A DNA stretch of 64,000 bases, taken from NCBI RefSeq assembly GCF_038070005.1, contig NZ_JBBPCO010000001.1, forward strand, positions 334,631 through 398,630. The letters are read 5' to 3'. This DNA is from Thermithiobacillus plumbiphilus (GTDB lineage: Bacteria > Pseudomonadota > Gammaproteobacteria > Acidithiobacillales > Thermithiobacillaceae). This document shows, one piece after another, positions 40,069 through 50,956 of this stretch (positions are counted from its first letter, which is position 1; each line of letters opens with the position of its first letter). A program made the translations under genes and the position numbers. A model generated the notes under the pieces. It made no database searches, was not told where the DNA came from, and was given only the letters and a program-made list of their open reading frames with translations.

Positions 40069-41343
40069 TCAGCGCGGCGACCAGGCCGGTTCCCGGATAT
40101 CCTCCCGCGGCACCTGGATGAGCTGCTTGACCTGGCCATCGACACTGGTTGCCGCCAGCACCTGCCTGCCACCACGCAGGGTAGCATAAAGAATCATGCG
40201 GCCATTGGGCGAGAAGCTCGGCGACTCATTGTTGGCGGCACGGTCCAGGGTCTGCATGCCAGTGCCATCATCATTGATGCGAGCCAGGGAATAAACCCCG
40301 CCCGCCCGGTGGACGAAGGCGATCACGCCACCACGCGGCGCGTAGCTGGCAGAACCATTGTAGCTTCCGCTGAAGGTCAGGCGCCGTTCATCACCACCGG
40401 TGGCACTGACGCGGTAGAGCTGCGGCGTGCCACTGCGATCAGAGGTAAAGACGATGTAGCGACCATCAGGCGACCAGCTCGGCTCGGTGTCGATGGCAGG
40501 ATTCCGGGTGACCTGGCGCAGGCTGCGGCTGCCAAGATCCATGACATGGATTTCCGGATTGCCGGTCTTCGAGAGGCTCATGGCAAGATAGCGACCATCC
40601 GGCGAGAAGGCCGGCGCGCTGTTGATGCCGCTGAAGAAAGCCAGGCGCTCGCGCTTGCCGGTGACAAGATCCTGCAGGAAGACGGCGGAACGCCCGGACT
40701 CAAATGAGACATAGGCAAGTTTGCGGCCATCGGGCGACCAGGCCGGCGACATCAGGGGCTGACGGCTGCTGACCACCACCTGCGGGTTGGCGCCATCGGA
40801 GTCCGACACGTTCAGACGGTAGGTCTTGCCGGTCTGCGTGACATAGGCAAGCCTTGTGAAGAATGCGCCGGGCTCGCCCGTGAGCCGTTCATAGATGACG
40901 TCCGCGATCCGGTGCGCCACAGCACGCCACTCGTTTGCCGGCACGGTAAATCGCTGGGCTGCGAGCTGACGGCCATCGTTTGGTGTATAGAGATAGAACG
41001 ATACCGTTATATTGCCACCCGCACGCTGCACCTGGCCAATCACCAGCCCTTCCGCGCCGACACTCTTCCAGGTGCCCAGATTGACCTCCGAAGGCTGGTC
41101 CGGCTGCGCCGGCAGGGCAGCCCTGTCCATGATGCGGAAAATGCCACTGCGCCCGAGATCAGCCCGTATGACCTCGGAAATGCTGTTGCCTGGCCCATTG
41201 TCATTGCCGAAGGGGACCACGGCGACGGATTTGCCATTCTTGACCGTCTGGGTGATGTCGATCGACAGCGCAGCCTGTGCCGCGGGCAGGTAAAGGGCAA
41301 GCGACAGGCCGCTCAGGAGCAAAGCGAAGAAGCGTTCAAGCAT
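40069..41343 (-). CDS. tolB: Tol-Pal system protein TolB
   Basis: 424 residues from the ATG at 41343 (MLERFFALLLSGLSLALYLP, signal peptide ending at AAQA). The frame is open further upstream, but that part overlaps tolA. An N-terminal TolB domain (ALSIDITQTVKNGKSVAVVP) is followed by a six-bladed beta-propeller with repeated SPDGR blocks (MSPAWSPDGRKLAYVSFESG, EPSWSPDGRYIVFTSDRSG). Periplasmic. Confidence 0.97.
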   Translation of the reverse strand: MLERFFALLLSGLSLALYLPAAQAALSIDITQTVKNGKSVAVVPFGNDNGPGNSISEVIRADLGRSGIFRIMDRAALPAQPDQPSEVNLGTWKSVGAEGLVIGQVQRAGGNITVSFYLYTPNDGRQLAAQRFTVPANEWRAVAHRIADVIYERLTGEPGAFFTRLAYVTQTGKTYRLNVSDSDGANPQVVVSSRQPLMSPAWSPDGRKLAYVSFESGRSAVFLQDLVTGKRERLAFFSGINSAPAFSPDGRYLAMSLSKTGNPEIHVMDLGSRSLRQVTRNPAIDTEPSWSPDGRYIVFTSDRSGTPQLYRVSATGGDERRLTFSGSYNGSASYAPRGGVIAFVHRAGGVYSLARINDDGTGMQTLDRAANNESPSFSPNGRMILYATLRGGRQVLAATSVDGQVKQLIQVPREDIREPAWSPR

Positions 41344-42187
41344 TGTCAAAGTCCTTGGCGCTGAAGGTGAAATCGATTTCCCGGAATTCCTGATAGAGAT
41401 CCGGACGGTTGGGAATCGGCAAGGGTGAGGCGCGCATGACAGCCGCCTCGACGGCCTGATCAAAGTCACGGTTGCCGCTGGAACGCACCGTGCTAACGGT
41501 CAGCACGTTGCCCTTGGTATCCAGGCGCACCCGCACGGCCGTGCTCAAACCGGGCCGCAGCGCATCCGAACTCCAGTAACGGCGCACGCGGTCCCGGATT
41601 TCACCCTTGTATCTACTGATAAGCGCGGACGCGTCCTCGGCCGGGCGAGGTGCCGGCGCACTGGCAGCGGTTTCCCGGGCCAGTCGCTGGCGCAGTTCAT
41701 CCGCGGCCATCTGCGCGCGCAGCCTTTCCGCACGCTCGCGTTCAGCCTTCTGGCGGGCCTGCTCGGCATGCGCCTTTTCAGCCAGTTCGGCCTGCAAGGC
41801 GCGTTGGCGGGCAACACTGTCGTCCGGTTTGGCAGGCTTTGCTGCTGGTTTTTCGACCGGCTTCGGCGCCGGTTTGGGCGCGGGCTTTTCCGCCGGCTTC
41901 GGTGCTGGCCTGGGCGCGGGACTGGGCGGAGTAGGCTCAGGTGTGGGTTTAGGAGCCGGCTCCGGCCTGGGCGGTTGCGGCGCTGGCTGGGGAGCCGCCG
42001 GGGTGGGTTCCGGTGGCGTCGGAACCGCTGCCGGCGGGCTCGAAGGCTCCACGGGGCTGACCAGACGCGCCTGCACGGGTGGCGCGGGTGCAGGCTCGGG
42101 TTTGGGCAGACGCACCCCGAACAGCAGCGCCAGTATGATCAGCGCATGCAGTGCGATTGCCGCAATCAGAGCCAACACCTTGACCAT
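41336..42187 (-). CDS. tolA: TolA, periplasm-spanning energy transducer
   Basis: 283 residues. One N-terminal membrane helix (about 3-25), then a Pro/Ala/Lys-rich extension with repeats of the PAPKPxEKP type (about 30-120), then a charged Ala/Glu/Arg helix (about 125-175), then a TonB-like C-terminal domain (YWSSDALRPGLSTAVRVRLD to the end). GGGAGGC precedes the ATG. It overlaps tolB by 8 bp. Confidence 0.94.
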   Translation of the reverse strand: MVKVLALIAAIALHALIILALLFGVRLPKPEPAPAPPVQARLVSPVEPSSPPAAVPTPPEPTPAAPQPAPQPPRPEPAPKPTPEPTPPSPAPRPAPKPAEKPAPKPAPKPVEKPAAKPAKPDDSVARQRALQAELAEKAHAEQARQKAERERAERLRAQMAADELRQRLARETAASAPAPRPAEDASALISRYKGEIRDRVRRYWSSDALRPGLSTAVRVRLDTKGNVLTVSTVRSSGNRDFDQAVEAAVMRASPLPIPNRPDLYQEFREIDFTFSAKDFDNA

Positions 42188-42198
42188 GCCTTGCCTCC

Positions 42199-42603
42199 CT
42201 ATGAACTTGCGGGCTCGGGACTCTCGGTCAGCAGTCCCACGTCCTGAATACCCGCTGCCTGCAGGCGCGCCATGATCTCGATGACCCGACCATAATTGGC
42301 ATCCCGGTCACCACGCACCAGGACCTGCAGATCGGGCTGATCCTGCCTGGCCGTGCTCACCGCTTGCAAAAGCCTGTCCAGGCTGACCGTTTCGTCCTGC
42401 AGATAGACCTTGCCGCCAGCGTCAACCGTCACCACCAGGGGCTTTCTGTCCGTGCTCACCGGGCTGGCAGCGCTACTGGGCAGCTTTACCTCCACGCCCT
42501 GGGTCAGCAGGGGCGCTGCCACCATGAAGATAACGAGCAGCACCAGCATCACGTCGACATAAGGCACGACGTTGATTTCCGACATCAGGCGCCGACGCTT
42601 CAT
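42199..42603 (-). CDS. tolR: TolR, proton-channel component
   Basis: 134 residues. A single membrane helix carries the essential Asp ([20 protein letters not shown]), then a periplasmic ExbD/TolR domain. It overlaps tolQ by 4 bp, so stoichiometric translation is likely. Confidence 0.96.
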   Translation of the reverse strand: MKRRRLMSEINVVPYVDVMLVLLVIFMVAAPLLTQGVEVKLPSSAASPVSTDRKPLVVTVDAGGKVYLQDETVSLDRLLQAVSTARQDQPDLQVLVRGDRDANYGRVIEIMARLQAAGIQDVGLLTESPEPASS

Positions 42604-43313
42604 AGCTGGCGTTCCTGGATATGGCGGTTGAGGATGTTCGAGAACTCCTCCAGGAAGGCCTCGTAGCGGGCGTTCAGGCGGTCCAGATCATGCGTGAAAT
42701 AGTTGTAGGCGACGGCAGCCGGAATGGCGGCGAAGAGTCCTGCGGCGGTAGCGATCAGGGCCTCGGCGATGGCCGGCGCCACGGTGGCGAGCGTGGCCTG
42801 CTGGGCCGCGCCGATGTTGGTGAAGGCATGCATGATGCCCCACACCGTGCCAAACAGGCCAATGAAGGGGCTGATCGAACCGACCGTGGCCAGAAAGGCG
42901 AGATGACTCTCCAGCCCTTCGACCTCGCGCATCAGTGCCACGCGCATGGCCCGGCGCGAGGCATCGAGCGCGTCCTGGGCCTTGGTTCCGACCTGCTGGC
43001 GCAGGCGCATGAATTCCTTGTACCCCGCCCGGAAGATTGCCCCGCTGCCCTGTTCCAGTTCCGGGTCGGCGGAACTGTCCTGGTAGAGCTGGCGCAGATC
43101 ACTCTCGCGCCAGAAACGGTCCTCGAAACGGTGCAAGGCCCGCTGGGCAAAGCGCATCCGCGCCCACTTCCAGAAGATCATGGTCCAGGATGCCAGGGAG
43201 GCCAGCAGAAGCAGGGCCAGGACCCCCTTCACCGTCCAGCTGGCCTGAGTGATCAGATGCAGGATGGATAATTGCCCGGGCGCGGCAGCGGTGAGCGCGG
43301 CAAGATCATTCAT
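42600..43313 (-). CDS. tolQ: TolQ, proton-channel component
   Basis: 237 residues with three membrane helices (about 20-42, 140-160, 172-195). [17 protein letters not shown] and [23 protein letters not shown] are the conserved MotA/TolQ/ExbB segments. With TolR it harvests the proton-motive force for outer-membrane constriction. Its start overlaps the ybgC stop by 4 bp. Confidence 0.97.
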   Translation of the reverse strand: MNDLAALTAAAPGQLSILHLITQASWTVKGVLALLLLASLASWTMIFWKWARMRFAQRALHRFEDRFWRESDLRQLYQDSSADPELEQGSGAIFRAGYKEFMRLRQQVGTKAQDALDASRRAMRVALMREVEGLESHLAFLATVGSISPFIGLFGTVWGIMHAFTNIGAAQQATLATVAPAIAEALIATAAGLFAAIPAAVAYNYFTHDLDRLNARYEAFLEEFSNILNRHIQERQL

Positions 43314-43744
43314 ACGGACTTTCTTTCCTTTGATGAGGACAGATAAATATGTGCCGCCTCGACCAGCACCCGTGGCAGGGCGGTTGGGCGAAAGCGCCCC
43401 GACTCCAGGCAGACCACCTCGATATCCCCCTTGCAGAGCAGGCGGTCATCGACAAATATGCCCTGCTCAAACTGGAGCCGGGCGCCAGTCACGGCCTGCA
43501 ATCTGCTTTCAATGCGCAGGTGGTCATTGAAACGAGCCGGCGCGCGAAAGTCCAGCGAGGCGCGCCTTACCGCGAAGATGATACCCGGATCGCGCTCCAG
43601 GGCATCCAGCTCAAACCCCATGCAGCGCAGCATCTCGGTGCGCGCCCGCTCCATGAAACGCAGATAATTGGCATGATAGACCACGCCACCGTGATCGGTG
43701 TCCTCGTAATAGACCCGGATGTGGTGCTGCGTGCAGTCAGGCAT
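43310..43744 (-). CDS. ybgC: acyl-CoA thioesterase YbgC
   Basis: 144 residues from the ATG at 43744, which overlaps the end of ruvB by 8 bp. A hot-dog fold with the active-site segment [25 protein letters not shown] is visible at the N-terminus. The first gene of the tol cluster, as in most proteobacteria. Confidence 0.95.
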   Translation of the reverse strand: MPDCTQHHIRVYYEDTDHGGVVYHANYLRFMERARTEMLRCMGFELDALERDPGIIFAVRRASLDFRAPARFNDHLRIESRLQAVTGARLQFEQGIFVDDRLLCKGDIEVVCLESGRFRPTALPRVLVEAAHIYLSSSKERKSV

Positions 43745-44789
43745 CAAAGAGATCAGTGGCGGCGGTGGCGGACTGCTGCGGCTGGGGCAGTCCAAACAAC
43801 GTATAGGTCTGGCGCGTGGCGCAACGGCCGCGCGGCGTGCGCATGATATATCCCTGCTGGATCAGATAGGGCTCGATCACGTCCTCGATGGTGCCGCGCT
43901 CCTCGCCCAATGCGGCCGCGAGGCTGTCCACCCCCACCGGGCCGCCATCGAACTTCTCGACCAGGGCCTGCAGCATGCGCCGGTCCTGATGATCGAAACC
44001 GCGTTCGTCCACCTCCAGCATGGCCAGGGCATCCTGGGCCACCGGCTGGGTAATGACGCCATTGGCGCGCACCTGGGCAAAATCGCGCACCCGTCGTAAC
44101 AGGCGATTGGCGATACGCGGCGTGCCGCGCGCGCGCCGGGCCACCTCGGTCGCGCCCTCGGGCTCGATGGCGAGATTGAGTATGCGTGCCGAACGGCTGA
44201 CGATATGGGTGAGATCGGCGACATTATAGAATTCCAGCCGTGCCGTGATACCAAAGCGGTCGCGCAGCGGCGAGGTCAGCAGGCCCGCGCGGGTGGTCGC
44301 ACCCACCAGGGTGAAGGGCGGCAGGTCCAGCTTGATGGAACGGGCCGCCGGCCCCTCCCCGATCATGATATCCAGCTGATAGTCCTCCATCGCCGGATAG
44401 AGCACCTCTTCCACCACCGGACTCAGGCGGTGAATCTCGTCGATGAAGAGCACGTCGTGGGGTTGGAGATTGGTCAGCAGGGCCGCGAGATCCCCGGCGC
44501 GCTCCAGCACCGGGCCGGAGGTCACCTTGATGCCCACGCCCATCTCGTTGGCAATGATCTGCGCCAGCGTGGTCTTGCCCAAGCCGGGCGGGCCAAAGAG
44601 CAGCACGTGATCCAGCGCCTCGGCGCGCCCCCGGGCGGCATCGATGAAGACCTGCATGGTCTCGCGGGCCTTGGGTTGGCCCTCATAGTCAGCCAGACGC
44701 TTGGGCCGCAGGGCACGGTCGATGACATCCAGGGTTTCCTGGTTGCCGGCGCGGGCATCCACCAGTCGATCGGTTTCAATCATGATCAC
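43737..44789 (-). CDS. ruvB: Holliday junction helicase RuvB
   Basis: 350 residues. AAA+ ATPase with Walker [21 protein letters not shown], Walker [12 protein letters not shown] and sensor 1 [21 protein letters not shown] winged-helix C-terminus follows ([18 protein letters not shown]). It drives branch migration with RuvA. Located between ruvA and ybgC. Confidence 0.98.
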   Translation of the reverse strand: MIMIETDRLVDARAGNQETLDVIDRALRPKRLADYEGQPKARETMQVFIDAARGRAEALDHVLLFGPPGLGKTTLAQIIANEMGVGIKVTSGPVLERAGDLAALLTNLQPHDVLFIDEIHRLSPVVEEVLYPAMEDYQLDIMIGEGPAARSIKLDLPPFTLVGATTRAGLLTSPLRDRFGITARLEFYNVADLTHIVSRSARILNLAIEPEGATEVARRARGTPRIANRLLRRVRDFAQVRANGVITQPVAQDALAMLEVDERGFDHQDRRMLQALVEKFDGGPVGVDSLAAALGEERGTIEDVIEPYLIQQGYIMRTPRGRCATRQTYTLFGLPQPQQSATAATDLFDA

Positions 44790-44814
44790 AACACCTCTCA
44801 GGAGTGATGCGGGA

Positions 44815-45405
44815 TCACCCCTTTACCAGTCCTTGTAGGGCCTGCCGGATGTATTGCTCGGTACTGAGATCATCCGGCAGCTTCTGTAATACGGCGCTTG
44901 CCTCGGCAGGCTTGTAACCCAGGGCCAGCAGGGCGGAGATGGCTTCATCGCGATGGCTGGCGGCCTGTCCGGGCAGAGAAATGGAAAGATCACCGGGCAG
45001 GACCACGCCGAGCTTGTCGCGCAGTTCCAGCACCATGCGCTGAGCAGTCTTGCGCCCGATGCCGGGGATGGTCGCCAGCCGCACGGCATCCTCGGCCTGA
45101 ATGGCATGCGTCAGTTGCGCCACGGTAAAGGCCGAGAGGCAGGCGAGCGCCACCTTGCCCCCCACCCCGCTGACCTTCAGCAGGGTCCGAAAGAGATTGC
45201 GTTCGGCATCCGAGCCAAACCCATATAGCAGATGCGCGTCCTCGCGCACCACCAGATGCGTAAAGACGCGATATTGCTCGCCAATGGCGGGCATCTCGTA
45301 AAAGGCCGACAGGGGCAATTCCAGCTCATAGGCCACCCCCTGGACATCGAGTTCCAGCCAGGGGGGTCGTTGGCTGAGGACGGTACCGCGTAGCTGCGAG
45401 ATCAT
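44815..45405 (-). CDS. ruvA: Holliday junction DNA-binding subunit RuvA
   Basis: 196 residues from the ATG at 45405 ([20 protein letters not shown]), which overlaps the ruvC stop by 4 bp. OB domain, then two helix-hairpin-helix motifs ([19 protein letters not shown] and [21 protein letters not shown]), then domain III that binds RuvB ([15 protein letters not shown]). Confidence 0.97.
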   Translation of the reverse strand: MISQLRGTVLSQRPPWLELDVQGVAYELELPLSAFYEMPAIGEQYRVFTHLVVREDAHLLYGFGSDAERNLFRTLLKVSGVGGKVALACLSAFTVAQLTHAIQAEDAVRLATIPGIGRKTAQRMVLELRDKLGVVLPGDLSISLPGQAASHRDEAISALLALGYKPAEASAVLQKLPDDLSTEQYIRQALQGLVKG

Positions 45406-45974
45406 CGGCCGGTCATCCGCTGCAGGGTGTAGCCGGTATGGGCATGGCACAGTGCGCAGGCCAGGGCATCGGCGGCATCGGCCTGAGGCCGGCCCGGCAG
45501 ATTCAAAAGCACCTGTACCATATGTTGTACCTGCTCTTTCTGGGCATGTCCCCGCCCCACGGTCGCCTGCTTGATCTGCAAGGCGGAGTACTCGTGCACG
45601 GCAAGCGACTGGTTGAGCACCGCCACTATGGCCGCACCGCGAGCCTGCCCGAGCTTCAGCGCAGAATCCGGGTTGCGTGCCAGAAACACCCGCTCGATGG
45701 CCGCTTCGTCTGGCTTGAACTGCTCCAGAATGCTCGTCATTTCCACGAAGAGGGTGCGCAGGCGCTCGGTAAAACTGGCCGTTCTGCCAAGCCGGATGCA
45801 GCCGCTGGTCACATAGCGGGGCTGCGCGCCCAGCAGATCGATGACGCCAAAACCGGTGAACACCGAGCCCGGATCGATGCCGAGAATCCGCAGCCGTCCG
45901 GAAACGGGCGTCAGCGGCGCGACTGCCGCGGAACCTGTCGGCAGGACAAAGTTGCTGGCGCGCCGACCTCTCAC
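45402..45974 (-). CDS. ruvC: Holliday junction resolvase RuvC
   Basis: 190 residues if a GTG at 45974 is used, just after yebC; the frame stays open to 46061 inside yebC, so the start is uncertain. The resolvase core begins [17 protein letters not shown] (first catalytic Asp). [20 protein letters not shown] carries the Glu, and the last Asp residues lie in [16 protein letters not shown]. An unusual 20-residue extension precedes the core. Confidence 0.95.
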   Translation of the reverse strand: MRGRRASNFVLPTGSAAVAPLTPVSGRLRILGIDPGSVFTGFGVIDLLGAQPRYVTSGCIRLGRTASFTERLRTLFVEMTSILEQFKPDEAAIERVFLARNPDSALKLGQARGAAIVAVLNQSLAVHEYSALQIKQATVGRGHAQKEQVQHMVQVLLNLPGRPQADAADALACALCHAHTGYTLQRMTGR

Positions 45975-45984
45975 GCTGACCTGC

Positions 45985-46740
45985 CTAACCCGCTGCCTGC
46001 AATCGTTCCATTTCCTCGTCGGAAATTTCTTCGTTGGAATAGACGTTCTGCACGTCGTCATTGTCTTCCAGCGCGTCGAGCAGTTTCAGGAGCTTTTCGG
46101 CATCCTCGCCACTCACCGCTGCCGTGGTTTCCGGGATGCGAGTGATTTCGGCCTGCTCGGGCTTCATGCCAGCCGCTTCCAGGGCATCCTTGACGGCCTG
46201 GAACTCGGCCGGATCGGTATACACCACGAAGCGCTCATCCTCGGTCTGCACGTCTTCGGCTCCGGCTTCGAGTGCGGCCTCCAGGAGTTTGTCCTCATCC
46301 ACAGCGGTGCTGTCGAAGGCGAGCAGCCCGCGCTTTTTGAAGAGATAGCCTACCGAGCCTTCCTGGCCCATGTTGCCGCCACGCTTGGAGAAGATATGGC
46401 GGATCTCGGCCACGGTTCGCACCTTGTTGTCGGTCAGGGTCTCGACGAAGATCGCCACGCCACCCGGACCATAGCCCTCGTAGCTGACCTCCTCGTAATT
46501 CACGCCTTCGAGTTCACCGGTGCCGCGCTTGATGGCGCGCTCGACATTGTCCTTGGCCATGTTGTTGTCAAAGGCCTTGTCGATGGCTGTGCGAAGGCGC
46601 GCATTGCTGGCCGGATCACCGCCGCCGATGCGGGCGGCCACGGTGATTTCCTTGATCAGCTTGGTGAAGATCTTGCCGCGCTTGGCGTCAACCGCGGCTT
46701 TCTTGAACTTGATGTTCGCCCATTTACTGTGTCCCGCCAT
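45985..46740 (-). CDS. yebC: YebC/PmpR family transcription or translation factor
   Basis: 251 residues. [25 protein letters not shown] is the family hallmark, with [20 protein letters not shown] in the middle. Family members act as regulators, and some help ribosomes through polyproline stretches. Usual neighbour of ruvC. Confidence 0.96.
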   Translation of the reverse strand: MAGHSKWANIKFKKAAVDAKRGKIFTKLIKEITVAARIGGGDPASNARLRTAIDKAFDNNMAKDNVERAIKRGTGELEGVNYEEVSYEGYGPGGVAIFVETLTDNKVRTVAEIRHIFSKRGGNMGQEGSVGYLFKKRGLLAFDSTAVDEDKLLEAALEAGAEDVQTEDERFVVYTDPAEFQAVKDALEAAGMKPEQAEITRIPETTAAVSGEDAEKLLKLLDALEDNDDVQNVYSNEEISDEEMERLQAAG

Positions 46741-46766
46741 GGGAAGGCTCCTGCTATTCTTGAACG

Positions 46767-46792
46767 GAACCGGCAGTCGGGACTGCCGGTTC
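46767..46792 (-). terminator. strong hairpin between plsC and yebC
   Basis: GAACCGGCAGT and ACTGCCGGTTC form a perfect 11-bp stem with a 4-nt loop, 17 bp after the plsC stop and 26 bp before the yebC start. It lacks a clear U-run but is very stable; it may end the plsC transcript or stabilise its 3' end. Confidence 0.6.
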
Positions 46793-46808
46793 TCTGGAAA
46801 GATAATCG

Positions 46809-47444
46809 CTAATCATAACATCCAGGCCGCCGGGCGTCAGCCAGGGACTCGATGCTGGCAATGATCCGCTGCAGGATTTCGTCCCGGGGCAGATCCGCAT
46901 CCAGCTCCAGCGGCTCGCCATAGCGCAGATATGGTTTCTGGCGGCTCAGAAAGGTGCGGATGTCCGAGCTGCGTTGGGCGGCATTCGTCACCCGCGCCGG
47001 CACCACGGGCGCACCGGTCTGCTGCACCAGCCAGGCCACGCCCTCCTGCATGGCTTGTGGCCCACGGCCAATGCCACCTTCGGGAAAGATGCCCAACACC
47101 CGACCTTCTTTCAGCACCTGCCGCGCCCTGACGATGACCTTGCGATCACTGCCATCACGCCTTGCCGGAATGCAGCCCACGGCGTCCAGAAAGGGGCGCA
47201 GCACCGGCTGCTCATAATACTCGCGGGCAATGATGAATGAGATGATGCGAAAGTTGCTGGCAATCAGCAGCAGGGGATCGAGCACCGAGACATGATTGCA
47301 GACCAGAATCGCCGGCCCTTGGGCGGGTACGGTCGAGCAGTCCCAATGTGCCCGCTGCCAGTGCTGGCCATAGCCGCGAATGATGCCGTGCAGGACATGC
47401 GCCCAGCCTGGCCACTGTTCGGCATGGTCAGGCAGGCGCTGCAT
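46809..47444 (-). CDS. plsC: 1-acyl-glycerol-3-phosphate acyltransferase family
   Basis: 211 residues. The catalytic HX4D motif is [11 protein letters not shown] (near residue 52), and the second block is FPEGGIGRG in place of the common FPEGTRSR. No long hydrophobic N-terminus. Probably acylates lysophosphatidate in phospholipid synthesis, but related lyso-lipid acyltransferases share these motifs. It follows nadA by 18 bp. Confidence 0.88.
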   Translation of the reverse strand: MQRLPDHAEQWPGWAHVLHGIIRGYGQHWQRAHWDCSTVPAQGPAILVCNHVSVLDPLLLIASNFRIISFIIAREYYEQPVLRPFLDAVGCIPARRDGSDRKVIVRARQVLKEGRVLGIFPEGGIGRGPQAMQEGVAWLVQQTGAPVVPARVTNAAQRSSDIRTFLSRQKPYLRYGEPLELDADLPRDEILQRIIASIESLADARRPGCYD

Positions 47445-47462
47445 GCAATAGCCCGGAAGGCC

Positions 47463-48560
47463 TCAGGAAAGGTCCAGCATGCGCTGGAGTGCCACGCGCG
47501 CCAGCTCGGCCTCATCAGCGGGCACCTTGATCTGGTTGACCACCTTACCTTCGACCAGGTTTTCCAGGGCCCAGGCCAGATGCTCGGGGTCGATGCGGAA
47601 CATGGTCGAACACATGCACACCATGGGCGACATGAATTCCACCTGCTTGCCCTCGGGCTTCACTTCTTCGGCCAGCCGGCTGACCAGGTTCAGCTCCGTG
47701 CCCACCAGCCATTTGGTGCCGGGCTCGGCACCCTTGATGGTGCGGATGATGAAGTCGGTGGAGCCGACGAAATCGGATTTCAAACAAACCTCGAAGCTCG
47801 ATTCCGGATGCGAGATCACGAAGCCGTCCGGATTCGCCGCGCGCCAGCGGTCGATATGTCCCGGCTGGAACATCTGATGCACCGAGCAGAAGCCTTTCCA
47901 GAGCAGCACCCGCGCCTTGCGGATCTCTTCCGGGCTGAGGCCGCCCATGGGCTGATCCGGATCCCAGATCGCCATGTCTTCCAGCGGCACGCCAAGCTGA
48001 TACCCGGTCCAGCGACCCAGATGCTGGTCCGGAAAGAACAGCACCTTCTCGCGCCGGTCAAAGGCCCACTTGAGGATCTTGGTGGCGTTGCTGGAGGTGC
48101 AGACGATGCCGCCATGTTCGCCGCAGAAGGCCTTGAGATCCGCCGCGGAATTGATGTAGGTCACCGGAGTGACGGACTCGTCGGGATCGAGCACCTGACC
48201 GAGTTCGCGCCAGGCCTGCTCCACTTTGGCGATGTCGGCCATGTCAGCCATGGAACAACCCGCGGCGAGATCCGGGAGGATGCTGACCTGCTCGGGACGG
48301 CTCATGATGTCGGCCACCTCGGCCATGAAGTGCACGCCACAGAAGACGATGAATTCGGCATCCTGCTGGGCCGCCTCGCGCGAGAGCATCAGCGAGTCAC
48401 CGTGCACGTCGGCGTGGCGATACACCTCCTCGCGCTGATAGTGATGACCGAGGATGATGGCCCGCTTGCCGAGCTTCTCCTTGGCGGCACGAATGCGGGC
48501 GTCGAGATCTTCCGGCCTGGCCGGGCGAAGCTTGTCCAGTGAAACTGCGCTTGTCGCCAT
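47463..48560 (-). CDS. nadA: quinolinate synthase A
   Basis: 4Fe-4S enzyme that condenses iminoaspartate and DHAP in NAD synthesis. 365 residues. AIILGHHYQREEVYRHADVHGDSL is the N-terminal signature. Cluster cysteines lie in IVFCGVHFMAEVADI, GGIVCTSSNA and MCMCSTMFRIDPEHLAW. This is the E. coli-type NadA. A gap of 104 bp separates it from aspS. Confidence 0.97.
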   Translation of the reverse strand: MATSAVSLDKLRPARPEDLDARIRAAKEKLGKRAIILGHHYQREEVYRHADVHGDSLMLSREAAQQDAEFIVFCGVHFMAEVADIMSRPEQVSILPDLAAGCSMADMADIAKVEQAWRELGQVLDPDESVTPVTYINSAADLKAFCGEHGGIVCTSSNATKILKWAFDRREKVLFFPDQHLGRWTGYQLGVPLEDMAIWDPDQPMGGLSPEEIRKARVLLWKGFCSVHQMFQPGHIDRWRAANPDGFVISHPESSFEVCLKSDFVGSTDFIIRTIKGAEPGTKWLVGTELNLVSRLAEEVKPEGKQVEFMSPMVCMCSTMFRIDPEHLAWALENLVEGKVVNQIKVPADEAELARVALQRMLDLS

Positions 48561-48664
48561 GCAGCAATCTCCTCAGAGGATTCGGTGTTTATCCAGATTT
48601 AGACCACTTATATGGCTTCCCGGTTCGCTGGGAGCTGGTTTTTGCAACAGTTGCAGATGGTCAA

Positions 48665-50467
48665 TCAGGGCGCCTGGACACTGCCTTCTGGCGTGGCCGC
48701 GGCCGGGTTCTGGCGCAGGCGAATGCCCAGTTCGCGCAACTGCTTGTCGGCCACCATGGATGGCGCTTCGGTCATCGGATCACCCGCCTTCTGGGTCTTG
48801 GGGAAGGCGATCACATCGCGGATGCTGTCGGCACCGGCCAGCAGCATCACCAGACGGTCCAGGCCGAAGGCCAGCCCACCATGTGGCGGCGCGCCGAACT
48901 TGAGCGCGTCGAGCAGGAAGCCGAATTTCTCTTCCGCCTCAGCCGCATCGATGCCAAGGGCCGCAAACACCCGCTTCTGCACATCGGTGCGATGGATGCG
49001 GATCGAGCCGCCGCCGATCTCGCTGCCATTGAGCACCATGTCATAGGCGCGCGAGAGCACCAGGCCTGGCAGCGTGTCAAGCAGGTCCAGATGCTCGGGC
49101 TTGGGCGAGGTGAAGGGATGATGCAGGGCCACCCAGCGATTGGCCTCTTCATCGAACTCGAACATCGGGAAATCGGTGACCCAGACCGGCTGCCACTCGG
49201 ACAGCACGAGACCGCGATCCTGACCGAGCTTCACGCGCAGGTAACCCAGAGATTCGTTGACGATGCGGGTCTTGTCGGCGCCAAAAAAGAGAATGTCGCC
49301 GTTCTGCGCGCCGCTGCGGCGCAGGATCTCGTCGATCACGCCATCCGGCAGGAACTTGAGAATGGGGGATTGCAGACCCTCGCGACCCTGCTCCATGGCA
49401 TTGACCTTGACCCAGGCCAGGCCCTTGGCGCCATAGATGGCGACGAACTGGGTATATTCGTCGATCTGGCCACGCGAAAGCTCGGCGCCACCGGGCACCC
49501 GCAGGCAGGCCACGCGACCACCATTCTGCGCCGGGCCGCTGAAGACCTTGAAATCGACCTCGCGCATGAGATCAGTCAGCTCTGTGAATTCCAGCGGGAT
49601 GCGCAGGTCGGGCCGGTCCAGACCGAAGCGCCCGACCGACTCAGCGTAGGTCATGCGCGGGAAGGGATTGGGCAGCTCGACATCGATCGTGGCCTTGAAC
49701 ACGCCCCGGATCATGTCCTCGGTGATCTGCATGATGCCTTCCTCATCGAGGAAGGAGGTCTCCAGATCGATCTGGGTGAACTCGGGCTGGCGATCGGCGC
49801 GCAGGTCCTCGTCACGGAAGCATTTGGTGATCTGGTAGTAGCGGTCGAAGCCCGCCACCATCAGCAACTGCTTGAAAAGCTGCGGGCTCTGCGGCAGCGC
49901 AAAGAACTGGCCCGGATAGGTGCGCGAGGGCACCAGGTAGTCGCGCGCGCCCTCGGGCGTGCTGCGGGTCAGCACCGGGGTCTCGACATCGATGAAACCC
50001 TGTTCATCGAGATAATTGCGCACGAAGCGCGTGACCTTGTGACGCAGCAGCAGGTTCTGCTGCATGGGCGCGCGGCGCAGGTCGAGATAGCGGTACTTCA
50101 GGCGCAGGTTTTCCTGGATCTCCTCCCCTTCCAGCGGGAAAGGCGGAGTTTCGGCCACGCTCAGGATTTCGAGATCCCTTACCGCAAGTTCGACGGCGCC
50201 GGTGGGAAGATTGGGATTCTCGGTGCCGGCTGGCCGGCGGCGCACCCGGCCGCTGATCCTGAGGACGTACTCGCCACGCACCTGCTCGGCAACGGCAAAG
50301 GCCGCCTGCGCATCGGGATCGATCACCACCTGCATCAGGCCGGTCCGGTCGCGCAGGTCGATGAAGATCACGCCACCGTGATCACGCCGCCGATGGGCCC
50401 AGCCACAGAGCGTGACATTCTGCTCCAGATGGCTTTCGTTGATCTGTCCACAATAATGACTGCGCAT
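48665..50467 (-). CDS. aspS: aspartyl-tRNA synthetase (probably non-discriminating)
   Basis: 600 residues from the ATG at 50467 ([20 protein letters not shown]). Bacterial type: an OB-fold anticodon domain, then class II motifs, with the GAD insertion mid-protein and the motif 3 region [20 protein letters not shown] near the C-terminus, followed by [16 protein letters not shown]. Whether it also charges tRNA-Asn cannot be decided from the window. Confidence 0.97.
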   Translation of the reverse strand: MRSHYCGQINESHLEQNVTLCGWAHRRRDHGGVIFIDLRDRTGLMQVVIDPDAQAAFAVAEQVRGEYVLRISGRVRRRPAGTENPNLPTGAVELAVRDLEILSVAETPPFPLEGEEIQENLRLKYRYLDLRRAPMQQNLLLRHKVTRFVRNYLDEQGFIDVETPVLTRSTPEGARDYLVPSRTYPGQFFALPQSPQLFKQLLMVAGFDRYYQITKCFRDEDLRADRQPEFTQIDLETSFLDEEGIMQITEDMIRGVFKATIDVELPNPFPRMTYAESVGRFGLDRPDLRIPLEFTELTDLMREVDFKVFSGPAQNGGRVACLRVPGGAELSRGQIDEYTQFVAIYGAKGLAWVKVNAMEQGREGLQSPILKFLPDGVIDEILRRSGAQNGDILFFGADKTRIVNESLGYLRVKLGQDRGLVLSEWQPVWVTDFPMFEFDEEANRWVALHHPFTSPKPEHLDLLDTLPGLVLSRAYDMVLNGSEIGGGSIRIHRTDVQKRVFAALGIDAAEAEEKFGFLLDALKFGAPPHGGLAFGLDRLVMLLAGADSIRDVIAFPKTQKAGDPMTEAPSMVADKQLRELGIRLRQNPAAATPEGSVQAP

Positions 50468-50578
50468 AAGCTCCCTTGCATCCGACGCTGGCGATGAAAG
50501 AGAGGAAATATAGGAGTTTATAGGGAGGGACGCAAGACAGCCCCCATGCGGCAGGATGGCCACCGCATGGGAAATGGA

Positions 50579-50845
50579 TCAGGCTGCCTCGCCGCCGGCG
50601 CAGGCGCCAGCCCCACAGGCACCCATGCCACAGGCGGGCGCGGCGCTTTCCGCGGGTTTGCTGCCGCCCTTGAAGTCGGTCTGATACCAGCCGCTGCCTT
50701 TCAGGGCAAAGCCGGCGGCACCAATCACGCGCTCGAGGTTCGGTTTGGCGCACTCGGGGCAGTCCACCAGCCGGGCATCGCTCATTTTCTGCTTGGCGGA
50801 AAACTGATGACCGCAGGCGGCACAGGCATAATCATAAGTAGGCAT
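50579..50845 (-). CDS. FmdB-type zinc-ribbon protein
   Basis: 88 residues from the ATG at 50845 (MPTYDYACAACGHQFSAKQK), with AGGA upstream. Zinc knuckles CAAC and CPEC define the FmdB/CxxC-CxxC family of putative regulators. The tail (CGMGACGAGACAGGEAA) is a Gly/Ala/Cys-rich repeat common in this family. Located between aspS and the sqr operon end. Confidence 0.9.
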   Translation of the reverse strand: MPTYDYACAACGHQFSAKQKMSDARLVDCPECAKPNLERVIGAAGFALKGSGWYQTDFKGGSKPAESAAPACGMGACGAGACAGGEAA

Positions 50846-50956
50846 TTCAGTCCTCCAATCATTAGTCACCGCTGATATAAATAAGGGGTTTGCGGCGGAA
50901 TTTCAAGGTGCGGGACGATCGGGTGACAGTTCCTCGCATGCCCCTGCAGCAAAGCA

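Noticed and set aside
41800-42060. Repeats in tolA as CRISPR-like or mobile repeats
   Set aside because: They encode the Pro/Ala/Lys-rich spacer of TolA and are degenerate. No CRISPR array is present in the window.
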